Part shown: piece by piece, positions 1-11,100 of the stretch
How the letters are laid out: every line of letters begins with the position of its first letter
Numbering within the stretch: the first letter of the stretch is position 1
NCBI RefSeq assembly: GCF_030463565.1
Contig: NC_134676.1
Span: 374,501-438,500, forward strand
Origin: Pelecanus crispus
Lineage: Eukaryota; Chordata; Aves; Pelecaniformes; Pelecanidae
DNA length: 64,000 nt
Direction of reading: 5' to 3'
Program-made: the position numbers and the translations under genes
The notes under the pieces: model-generated
Database searches by the model: none
Seen by the model: only the letters and a program-made list of their open reading frames with translations
What the model was told of the DNA's origin: nothing

Positions 1-3000
1 TGCTACTACGCAATCCCAGCTCACGCCATGGCCAGGTAGAACATTTTGGAACGGGGACAGGATAAGAAGCTACACAAAGCTCAGCTAGTGGCTGTGATTT
101 ACAAGGCTGTTTCTGTGGCCTGTTTCCACAGCAGGCGGTACCAGTTCACATTTGGCTTTGATCTACTTTCATGCGAGCTGTACAATTAAGATGCTATAAA
201 CAAATCTGGATGCCGTAAGGAGGAAAAAAGCCTTGAACGCCAACCTTTCTCAACAAAAATATTGTTCGGTATTATACACAAAGACTGTATTATTTCAGAA
301 TAATTGCTAAACTATTTACAAAATGAGAAAAAACTATTTAACTAACCCATTCCTCCACTCATTCTACTTCTATTCATCTAGTTCTAGAACACTGCAGAAG
401 CCTGTTAATCTGCACACTGGCTGCAAGAGTTGTTTTAAACTAGCAAATGCTGAAAACAAACAAGCAATAAAACCACCAAAGTCAATGCATTACCAAGTGT
501 ATTCTGTTGATTTGAATACAAGTGCAGTTTGGTTGTAATTGGTTACAGTATTTTTAACTTTTCAACTCAGGAGTGTCTTCCATACAAATTTTGGAAGTTC
601 ACATATGTCAAGAATGAAAGCAATGGTAGCAAATTACATTTGGGATAGCAGAAAATTGAAATCATAGAAAAAACGACAAAGATATTGAATGGCATTTGCA
701 TGATGTTCATGGTATATTGCTATAACCTGGCACAGAGAGAGACCTACAGTGCATGTGTATGCACATTGTCTTTTCCTGGTAAACAAAATAATTTGGGAGT
801 CCCCAGAGGCCACGAGGATGATACTTATCTCCACACACAGAATGCAGAAGCAGTTGCAGCCAGACTAGAACCTGAGAATTTATGTTGTCTTATTTGCTGT
901 TAATTCATACAGGCAAAACTTCTTCCAATTGGTTTGCCCGTGGATTCAGGTTCAGAGCCTCAGGAATGCAAGATCTCTGCAGAGGAGTCTCTTACCCAGT
1001 CTTGAAAGCGAAGTATGGCAAAGTGCTATTTGTGCTCATCGCTCAGCTGAGTTTTGCCATTATGGATTACTAAGCCACGTCAAACCAACAAGTAAGATAT
1101 CCCCAAAAGGAGTCTGAGCTGGTTTACAACTGTAAGCGTGTTACCACTGTTTTCAAAACAAATCCATCCCTGTAACTGATTATAAGAGTGGGTAATTGTC
1201 TTTGTCCTCTTTTCTACTATATCCCGCATCTGATTATGGATTCTTCTTATCTGACCTGTTAGAAGATGAGCCCTTTTCCCCTGCAATAGGTATAATTAAG
1301 TAAACACAGTCCTTGAGAATTTTTACTTATTTTCTTAAGCAAATTTCAGCAGGGCTTTTTTGACAGCCAAAATAGAATTACTTGTAGTGTATGACTCCTT
1401 AGAAGCCTCATCTTGTAGTCTAACTCCTCCATTTTTGAACTTTCTTGTTTTTTTGCAAAATGGTTATCTCAAGCTCTCTTTGGGTAGGAGAAAACAGGAA
1501 GGGAAAGAGAAAGGGCATCTTCTGAAGCCTGTCCGTCTCCTCTTCTCACACCACCACTGAACTACCTCTAGCACAGTTTAAAGCGAACCACTTGCAACTG
1601 GTTCAAAGTTCACTATTATCAGCCTTCGGCTGGCAAAAAGAACAGGCATATTTCAACACATGAGCAAGGCATCTCCTTTCCGACACCACATGGAGCTGAA
1701 CAGACCATCTTTATCTACAGCTGGCCAAACGAAAACTATCTATATTTACCAAGAGATCCAGTTAAGGTTTTGGGCCTAGCAACTTCCCGATTTTCTCCTA
1801 AAATGGAGATGAATTCGTGAAAAGCAGGTAAATCCCTACACCATTCTTTTTGCACTCTACTTAGAAATGAATTATAGAAATGGTTTAACATATATGTAAA
1901 ATGGGCTGGGACAGTAACACGTGAGTAATTCAGATGCACAACAACAACGAACAGAATTTTGAGATTCCCAATTTAATGCAAATTTGAATCACATTCTAAA
2001 TGGCACTTGCTTCCTGCCTATTTCCTTTAATGTACTTTTTTTTAAGTGGATGGCAATTCTTGCTCAAAACCAGCGTGAAGCAGCTGCAGACAATCTCGGT
2101 GAGAGCACTTCAAGTCAGGCAGGGCCCGCCTGTGCAACAGGAGCAACAAGCAGGCCCTAAAACATCAGGGTCAGGTTTGGGTTTTTTTTTTTTTTTAAAC
2201 ATACATTCCCAGCAATCTGTAAGCATATTTGTATTTTATCACAAGTTCATACTTCTAAGAAAACCAAAGTTAGTTAATTCATTCAAAAGAGGCTTGGAAC
2301 TTGATAAATCGTTACCCTGATTCTCAAGATCAAATACCTGAGACAAGCCTCAATGCAAAATGAGATCATGATTGCTGATACAGAGGACCGACCCTCCAGC
2401 ATTAAGCAGCATTTTCTGCTGGAAAGCTGGCCTACGTGCAAAATCAAAATCTCCTGGTGAAGAGCATTTACAAATATTATTAGACTAAAAAAAATAAAAC
2501 TCACCAAGAACACTGCGGACTCCAGCATCTATTCAGGTTTCTCATCTTACAGCCTACAAAAATCCCTGCAAATTCAAAACCTCCTTTGCTAAAAATAAAA
2601 ATTTAAGTACAGATCATGTTCAAAAATCCAAACAAAACAGATTGAATTTTTTGACAATTCAAGAGCTTACAATTTTAAAACTGCTTCCTATTCTGGTAGA
2701 GAGAAAAAACCCAAAAAATCTAAAAGGTGTTCTCATGTAACACATGAATGTTAGCTGACACCTGGAAAAGAACATGCATCATCAGCAGCAATAGGTACTA
2801 TTCCTGTCATGCAACAAGAATTCAAGTCTACAAGCATAATTTTGCTACAGATGTCTATAGTCAAATATAGAACCTCTGCAACCAAATTATGAAAAACATG
2901 GACAGAAATCAGCAGTGTGATCCGTTAGGCATTTTGCTCCACCACACAAGCTATTCACTGCCCTATCAAATCTGAGAAACAACACATTGTAGCTGCATTA

Positions 3001-5100
3001 AAACCCACAAACCCATAATTTCAGGCTAAACACCAGCATGCCATTTTCACTTTTGTGCAATTAATATCTAAATACCTTACGTAATCTACTGCAGTCAGAA
3101 ATAAAAAGATTCCCTTGTATTGTCACTCTCTGATGCAGGCACCCTGCCTATCATCAGCCACCATACAACTTACCCAATATCCACAACCTCTCAAGGCTTT
3201 TAAGACTGTCTACTTTATTCTGCTGAGCACAGAGGAAAAGACTCTCATTTCACACTAGAACATTTTAAATGTTTTGCCTCCATATTTATCTTGATTGTAG
3301 ATTACCAAACCAGCTAACACAGACAGGACTGCTCAGATTTTTTTAAAAATCATAGTGGTTAAGATTCTAGAGTTGCTGATTTCCTGTTATAGGAAGTAAC
3401 AGTTCGAGCAAAAGAATCCCCAAGGCAAAATGTTTAGTGTTCCAATGTGTAAGCTCTAACAGCCTTTGTTCTTCCCTTTGCTATATTCATTACTGCTTTC
3501 TTCTCTCTCCCCCTCTCCCTCTCTCTCTGAATCCTTCAGCTTTCACTATAAGATACAAATGCCAGCTCAAATCTAAGTACACATTTATTTTTCAGATGAG
3601 AGGGGGAAAAAAAAAAAAAAAAAATTCGTATCCATTATCCATTGCTTTGAGTTAAAAGTAGTCATCCCTCAGGAGCTGATGCACTGCCCATCCGGTTTCC
3701 TATTCTTATTTCATTACTGCACAATATTATAATTCATGCCACTAATAACCCACTGGAGCTCCATCAAAACTCTAAAATACATCTTTCCACTTGGCTGCTG
3801 CAAAATCCTCCCTGGGTTACAACAGTTTAAGAAACACCATCCGTACTATTTATTTTATATGTTTTTTCTATGTAGGCTATATTAAGTACATGTTTAACAC
3901 TGAAGACCTTAATTCAGAAGTAAGTATCGGGTTACTCAGATATGGCCAAACAAGCAACCTTTAAATAACTAGACAGCAAATTCGGAACGTGTAATGCTGT
4001 AATACAACACAGAACAGTTCACTGCCATGTGGTCCACAATTTATGATTGCCACTCAGAGGCCTATTCCGTATCACTACATGGTGAAAAAATGTATATCTG
4101 GATGCAAGATATTTCAGTGAAAATGCTGTATGTAGCCAAGGTATCAGTAAGTCTTTACAAATAATAGCTTTAATCCTATTAAAACTGGAGGATGTTAATA
4201 GCATTTCTTTAGTAACACTGAAACAATTGTCTCCTTACTAACGTGCCAAGTGTGCAATCGGGAGCCAGATTAACTTTCCACATACATGTACCTTCATGCT
4301 ACTGTTATATTCATACCCAAAACACCACATCTCACCTTGTGAACCTTGACCTTTGAAAGATTTTTTTAGCCAATGCTCAGTTACTGCCACAGATGCATTA
4401 CCTCTGCAAATATGAAAGGGTTAAAGGCAGCCCCAATCAATAGGCCTACAAGGAAGAAAAAAAAAAAAATAAAAGGGAAAACGAGTATGCCTTACAGCAT
4501 CTTTGCACTGCTTTTATGCACAATTCTACAACAATATTGTTTCCTTTTGGCCTTACAGAAAGGCACAGCACCACCACCCCCCCCTTAGCGTCTCCTAAAG
4601 AAGAAAACCACAAGACAGCACCCTGTAAATAAAACAGCATGCAAAGCAGCATTCTTCAGTCACAAGCATAGCTACAATTACAAATCATTCAATCAATTTT
4701 ATTTAGTTTAGTTTTAAAATAGACTGCACAACCAGTGTCCCACCCTTGCAAAGCAAAAATATTTTAATAAGGGTCATAAATCTCAGCTCTTGCCCATTCC
4801 TTAAGCATAAAAAGGCACGAAAAGCCAAAGTAATCTCAGTTACTGCAAATATGTACATTTATATACAGAATCCTTTATGACTATATTAGCCACATACCAG
4901 TGCTGTGTGTCTAAAGTGTGCATTCACATACTGTTTTGGGATGGTATCTTTCTGCAAGCTCCTCTGCTTTTGGCTGCCATGAAGGGAGGAAGCTATCCCA
5001 CTGTAGTAGCTCAGTGACTGCATTGTGTTCAGGCGCTGATCTGCCTCAAACCAGTTCCAGCCGGTTCTGGTCACCCTACATAAAAAGCTATGGCAACCCT
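1..5100. other. AT-rich non-coding stretch, possible first intron of the CpG-island gene
   Basis: I see no coding exon here. Open frames are short, lack recognisable domains and have no splice context. The stretch is AT-rich with scattered homopolymers (poly-A near 3605-3624, a pyrimidine CT tract near 3500-3530, a C run near 4575). If the CpG island to the right starts a minus-strand gene, as MALT1-ZNF532 synteny suggests, this would be its first intron. That is inference only. Confidence 0.4.
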
Positions 5101-5264
5101 CGCTGAGTTGCCAACAAGTCCCTGGAAATCGCAGGGGCTCTTTTTTCTGTGGTGGTGGGGACGGCCGCAGCCCTGTCCCCCTGCTCCCCTCGTCGCCGGC
5201 CCACGCAGCCCCCTTGCTCCCCAGTGCCGCCCCACACGCTCCCTTCCTCTCCTCCCCCACTTAC

Positions 5265-5700
5265 CTCCCACAACCTGGCTGAAAGCTGTGAGTGTGTGCG
5301 TGCCTGTCTGTAGCTAACAAAGAGACCGCAATAAAAATCCTCATAGGATCTCTCTTGCAGCACCAGGCAGGCTCGGCCACAGCACTGGGAGCCAGCCTGC
5401 TAACCAAGGGCTGCTCCCCCCTCTCTGCTCCCCACAGCACACGGGGCGGCTGCTCTCAGCGTCACATCTGCCCCCTCATGCCCACGGCCGTGGGGTGGCC
5501 CAGCCAGGTCTTCTCCCGTCCGCCCGCCCCACGCCTCGCTGCGTCTGGGGCCGCTCGGATGGCATTTTCTGCTCTGCACGGCGCTACTACAGACTGCCCA
5601 CAGGCGCGCTCCCTCCCCTCAAGAAAGCCATTTCCGCAGCAGCGAGATGCCTGCAAAATAGTTCCTTTGCCCCCTCCTAGCAGCACCGAGTTGGCTGCTG
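5265..5700 (-). other. Candidate non-coding first exon ending in a consensus splice donor
   Basis: On the minus strand the sequence reads GGGAG|GTAAGTGG, a full-consensus splice donor, with the last exon base at 5265. It lies at the AT-rich edge of the CpG island, where a first exon reading leftward would end. The upstream limit (a transcription start) is not visible, so 5700 is a placeholder. A second good minus-strand donor, GAGG|GTGAGTAG, ends an alternative exon at 6126. No long reading frame crosses either donor, which fits a 5' UTR exon. Transcript evidence would decide. Confidence 0.33.
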
Positions 5701-6820
5701 AGCTGATTTTTTTTTTTTTTCTTTTGCTATTCAGCTATCCTTGAGGCACTGAAAAGCAGCAAGCTGCAGCCCCACGCCTGAGCGCCCCCCCCCCCCGCCC
5801 TCCCACACCCACAGCTGCGGGGGAGGCCAGGACACGGCTCTGCGCAGCCTGCCCGGCGCCCACCCCGCAAAGATGGCTGCTGACTGCAGCCCTTCGCTCG
5901 GCCCCACGCCTCCCTCTGGGGCAATTCCTCACCGAGGCCACGACTGCCTGCGGTGCCAGAGTCCCTCCAGAGCAGGGCTCTGCACCCGCCTTCGCCCATG
6001 GCAGCTTCGCTCCTGGCCCGCTCCCCCTTCTTCTCCCCTGCCACCCAAGGGCCTTCCTCCGGCGCGGCTGACGAGCCACCCCGAATCCAGACATTACTCG
6101 CCCCGCTCCTGTTTTGGCTACTCACCCTCGCACTGGTAACACCAGTAACTACCTCCGCCTACGCGCCAAGCCCCATCCTCTCCGGGATCTGCCGTGAGGG
6201 CTCCTCAGCAAGGCTTTCCTCCAAGCCAGCTGCCACGCCAGGCTACACCGAGCAGCCCCTCTGCTCTCCGGGCTGCACCTGTAACTGTTAGCAAAGGTCT
6301 CGGGCACAACCCTTCACCCCCCCTTCCCCTGCGGAGACTGCTGAGATCTGGCACTTTCTCCACATCCCTCACCCCCACCCCATTCTGGGGAAAACGACCA
6401 TGTTCTTCCGCTGCCTCAGCCCCGTCTTCTCTGCACGGGCGGCTCCAGCCGACCCTCCCTCAGCCCCTCAGCCCGGCCGGGCTGCTCCCGCCTCTGCGGG
6501 CCGCCGCGGGCACCTCGCTGACGGACCGCGGCCCCCTCCCCTCAGCGCGGCCGCCCGCGCCGCCCCCCCGCCGCCGGGCCCGCTCGCTCCGCGGCCCGGT
6601 GCTCGGCCCTGCCCGAGCGGGCCCCTGCCCAGCCCGGCCCGGCGGAACGGGCCGCCGCTACGCGCGGGGGGCGCCTGCGGAGGGGAGGCCGCGGTCCCTC
6701 CGCCGGCGGGGACAAGCGGGGGAAAGGGGGTGGCGGCGGGACGGCCACGTCCGAGCGACCCCCCCCCCCCCCCTCCCCGCCGAGCCGAGCCGGCCCGAAG
6801 CCGCCGGCCCTGGGGGCCGC

Positions 6821-6860
6821 GGGGCTCCGGCAGCCGCCGCGGGGCTCCGGCAGCCGCCGC
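6821..6860. repeat. 20-bp exact tandem duplication in the CpG island
   Basis: The 20-bp unit beginning GGGGCTCCGG and ending GCCGCCGC occurs twice in direct succession at 6821-6840 and 6841-6860 without a mismatch. It looks like replication slippage in very GC-rich DNA. Confidence 0.9.
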
Positions 6861-7907
6861 CCTCGCAGCGCCCCGGCCCCGCAGCGGCCCCGGCCGCGCC
6901 GAGCCCAGCCGAGCAGGCCCGGCGGGCCGCTCCGCCGCAGCCTGGCCCGCGGTGGCGGCGGGGCCTGCGCGCAGGCGAGGCGGGCGCCGGGCCGGCGGGA
7001 AGGCAGGCGACCCCCACCGCATGCAAACGCCGCACCCCCATGCAAACACACCTGCTGCGGCCCGGCCGCGGCTGCTCCGGCCGGCGGCCTCAGGCGGGCA
7101 TGGCTAAGGTCCGCGCTGCCTCGGCCGCCTGCGGAGCGGCCTGGCTAAGAGATGGTGGAACATAATGGCAGGGAGGCTCTGCCGGGACTGAGGAGAAGGT
7201 GGGGGTGGGGGTGCCTCGGCTTGCACAGATGGGGGAGACGCTCCCGTGTGATTCCGTGTGAAACGGCTCCCTGGAGTGTGCCGGGGGCGGGGAGGGCTGC
7301 GCTGCCGCCGAGCGCTCCGCGGGCAGGCGCCGGGGCCGGGCAGGTCGCGGCCTCCCGCAGCCCCCGGGGAGGGGGAGGGGGGTTCCCCGCTCCGCCGCCG
7401 AGCCCCGGCGGCCAGGGAATCCCGCCCCGAAAGGCAGCGAGCGGGGCCGGCGGGCGCGGGGGCCGCGCAGCGGCAGCGGGCCGGTTCCGATGCCTGCCGC
7501 GGGTGCTCACCGCGGGCCTGCCGGCGGGGACGGGGCAGGCCCGCTACTCGGCCGCCGGCGGCCCCGGCCCCGCGGGAGGCCCTGCCCGGAGCCGCGGGGT
7601 CCTGCGCCTCGGGGCCCGCCGCGCTCCCCCGGGCTGCGGGGGTCTCCCTGCCCCTGAGCGCCTCGGGCCTCGCCGTACTGCGGGGCGCGGAGCCCGGGGC
7701 AGCGAAGGCGGACCGGCTGCCCCGCCTGCCGCGCTGGGCCGCGCCCGGCTCCCTTGCCAGCGTTCCGCTTGTCAGTGGGCGAAGGGCAGGAGAAATGGCG
7801 CACGGTTCCGTCGATGTCTCATCCGCCTCGCCGGCGTGGCCCTGCAGCACGGCTCCTCCGGCAGTCGAGGGGTCAGGGCGCCCTGGGTGCTGCCAGCGCA
7901 GGGGCCC

Positions 7908-8068
7908 GGCGTGGGCCAGGGGCTCGGCGTGGGCCAGGGGATGGCGTGGGCCAGGGGGACGGCGTGGGCCAGGGGCTCGGCGTGGGCCAGGGGGACGGCA
8001 TGGGCCAGGGGCTCGGCGTGGGCCAGGGGGACGGCGTGGGCCAGGGGCCCGGCGTGGGCCAGGGGCCC
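7908..8068. repeat. 18-bp GC-rich minisatellite, nine units
   Basis: Nine head-to-tail copies of a unit whose core is GGCGTGGGCCAGGGG followed by three variable bases. The second copy is 17 bp, the others 18. The variable triplets run CTC, AT, GAC, CTC, GAC, CTC, GAC, CCC, CCC, so CTC and GAC units alternate and imply a 36-bp higher-order unit. One unit carries GGCATGGG instead of GGCGTGGG. Because the period is a multiple of three, it creates long spurious open frames on both strands. It sits at the right edge of the CpG island. Confidence 0.95.
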
Positions 8069-8149
8069 AGCAGCCTTCGTGGCCCGGGCGGCAGTGGCAC
8101 CGTGGGCCGGGCTGGCCATCGCCCTCCCGACCGCGCCTCAGCAACGTGA

Positions 8150-11100
8150 GCCGTCCTAACGCATCGTAGCGCCTGCACACCCCGCAGCCCAGACCTTTGT
8201 CCTGCGTGGATGCACTGTACCTCACAAAAAAAGATTGACGTGAAATTCTTAGGCCCTTCCCGGAGGTGGTTTGCCGGTTTTGGCTATTACCTCTCGTGAC
8301 AAGCTGCATTTGGTAATAAGGCTTTTGTTTGCTGCAAAGCAACCTGGCGCTAATGCCATCATTATAAATTTTAATATGAAATTTCCTCCCTTTCTGTCGT
8401 GGGATGGCGTATTTTACAAGTGTGCGGCGTGATTTCTAGAATCTAAAGTTTCGCACTTTATTGGATCATATCAAGGGCTTTAAATATATAACACCCATCT
8501 CAAGTTTATGCCGTAAGCTTGTTTTTTTACAGACTCTGTAGACAATAGTGACATATGCTGGTTGAAATAATGATGTTTTATTAACATCTCTTACGAGCCT
8601 GTTGGTAAGGAGCAAAGTCACGCCGCGCCGCTGCATTGCTGCTGTCACAGCCCCTCGCGGGAGGATGCCCCACCAGAAGCTGTGGTATCGATCGGTATCG
8701 ATCGGGCACTTCACCAGGGACAAAGTCTGACTTGTTCCAATGAACCAAAACAGCAAACTGCTCCATTGCCAGCTGTGGCAATCAGCGAGTCTGACAAGTT
8801 TATGGAATTTGAATATAATAAATTGATTTGGTAATTCATAAAAAAATAAGTGGATTTGTGTTCTGCACTAGTTTTAATGCTCAAGAAGGGCTGTGAAATT
8901 CAGCTCGCAGAAGCCTAGGGCTCATCCTGCAAGTGACTTGCAGAATTAGGCCGTAATATTTATAACACCCTATTTCTTCCCAATTAACTAGTAAACTGAT
9001 TTGATAAAAAAAGTGAAAACTACAGTCTGTTTTCTTACATCGCATTTCTGTGGTCGGCTTGCATAATAGTATAAAGAAGATGGCAGCTGCTACTACTACT
9101 ACTTTTGTATTGATATCTGAAATGTTAATTGATTTCACAGTTTATACATGGCATAAAGGTCCTTGTGCGTGCTGTCTTTCAGATTTACTTGTTTGCCTTC
9201 CAGCCAGGTGTCCTTGACATCTCCATGGCAGAAAAAGTCTGTCACCCTAAGTATTTGACTTTCAAAAAATAAAATGAAGAGAATTTTAAGTATCGTTTAC
9301 AAGTGGTGCCAGGCTGACAGCTCTTCTCCGATGGCTTTTTAGTTCAAACACACAAAGTAACAGGCAATTGCAATGCAAGTGTCCCTACAGGGTCACTTCT
9401 GCTTTGTGAGGCTTCGATAGATTTTTTAAGCCTGTTGACCTTACACCTTAGGTCTGGGATTTAGTCCTTCAGTCCCTTTGAGAGTGTTGTGACTCTGCAG
9501 GTGAGGCTGTTCCGGTTAGCTGATGGGGAGCCGACGGGTGCTTTTAGGTTACTCCATCATTTCCAGAGGTGGGAACTGGAGTCCCTCGCTTTGTCCTGTC
9601 TCAGCAGCTGGGGCTGTACAGGGGCGTAACTTCTGTAGTCAGGAGAGTTTTGATTCCCCACAGCTGCTGAACCTTCACCCTTAAAGTTTCCATCTGAAAG
9701 TACTTCCTTACCGCGTTGCGGGCAGCTAGAAGCACCGTGCCAACGCCCCGCTCTGAGGGTGGGGAAGGAGAGGCCCCCAAGAATGGCTCGGGAGAGGACG
9801 GTGGGCTGGCAGAGCCCGTGCCGCTGGCAGCGAGGTGCTCTGGCTGCAAGCAGTTGCTGGCAGCACGCAGAGGTCACAACCCAGATTAGCCCAGGGCTCG
9901 CTCTTCTGTATCGGATGACGAGTGACCAAAATAGAGGTCCCGTTCACTCCCCTGCAGACACTATGCCATACAATCCTTAGAACCAGCGGCAGCAGAAATT
10001 ACCGGTTTGGAAGATGATTCTGTTTTCTCCATTGGCTTTGCAGTGGCCAGGAGCAACGCCTTTGACACTGCTCTCCTCGTGGTAGAGAGCCTTGGTCAAG
10101 ACAAACGAAACCACCAGCATCTTCCTCCCACTGCGACTCCAGAACAGCCCTGAGGTGGGATCGCCCGGTCATCTGCCCGGTGGAGCCCTGAACTTTGCTA
10201 TCGGGTCGCGTACCATGCATTTAATTCTCCAGAACTGTGAATCTTTAACCCCACCTTTTCCTTTTCCTGAAGAAAGACCTCCAGTACAGCCTGCTATTAC
10301 TTCCCAGCAGTCAGCAAGGAGTGCTGCCAACTCAAAACATTTTCCCTTTGATGCTGCAGTGAATGCTGAACTTGTGTGCAATAATAACTTCTTAATTATT
10401 TAACCACTTAAGGATTTTAAGGCTCCTAAAATCCAGAACTCTAAACCTGGTGTATTCATCCCACACTTTCTCTATAGGAATCAGTTTTAACTGTATCAAA
10501 CATAAATTGCTACAAACATAGCTTTTACACATTAAAAATGTGCTGGGGTCAAATGTGGTTTTGCAGGTGGATTGACACAATAAAAAATAAGGTCAATTTA
10601 CGTCTGATTTTTTTAATGTCAGAATAAATGATACCCTTTTTGTCCTCTCCCAATTTGGTTTGTTGTTTTTACTCAACAGAACATTTCCTTCCTGGCTAGT
10701 GAAACGTCCTCAGCTTAAGCAAGAAGGGTAAAATACATATTCCATATTTACAATCCTAAATTTCTTTTTTAGGCTAATAGCTTTACAAATGTTGGCAAAA
10801 ACTTAACACTATGTGTTACTTCAGTTGCTTTTTTTAGGTTTTCACCTTAAAATCTCCTGTATCATATTATCCACAAGAGCAGAGCAGAAGCTTGCATTTC
10901 TTGTTTTAGAATACTTACATTTTTCTTTTTATGACTGTTTAGAATGCAATGGTACTTTTCTTTAGCCACTATATTTAAACATGCAGTATTAAAAAAAAAA
11001 CAGCTTACAACTAAACTTCCCCTTTTCAGATGCTCCTATTACTATTCTCTAGATATTTTCTTGGCAAAAGAAAAAATCAATTTCCTTTTCTGGTTATTAA

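Larger units (their letters stand above)
5100..8150. promoter_or_regulatory. CpG island, probable promoter of the gene left of MALT1 (ZNF532 by synteny)
   Basis: About 3 kb is extremely GC- and CpG-rich, abruptly different from the AT-rich flanks, with many GGGCGG/CCGCCC-like and poly-C/poly-G stretches. A YY1-like motif (AAGATGGCTGC) sits at 5870-5880 on the plus strand. CpG islands of this size in birds usually mark promoters. In mammals the gene downstream of MALT1 on the same strand is ZNF532, whose first exons are non-coding, which would explain why no protein exon is visible. No gene recognisable on the plus strand follows, so a minus-strand or bidirectional promoter is favoured. The gene identity is inferred, not read from coding sequence. 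Confidence 0.6.

Noticed and set aside
6194..7165. Long plus- and minus-strand frames of 169-323 codons
   Set aside because: Same cause: high GC removes stops on both strands at once; no conserved motif or splice structure.
7104..8342. 412-codon minus-strand open frame and 303-335-codon plus-strand frames over the CpG island
   Set aside because: They arise from stop-poor GC-rich DNA and an 18-bp repeat whose period is a multiple of three, so all frames stay open. Composition is Pro/Arg/Gly/Ala with no domain and no matching frame on one strand only.
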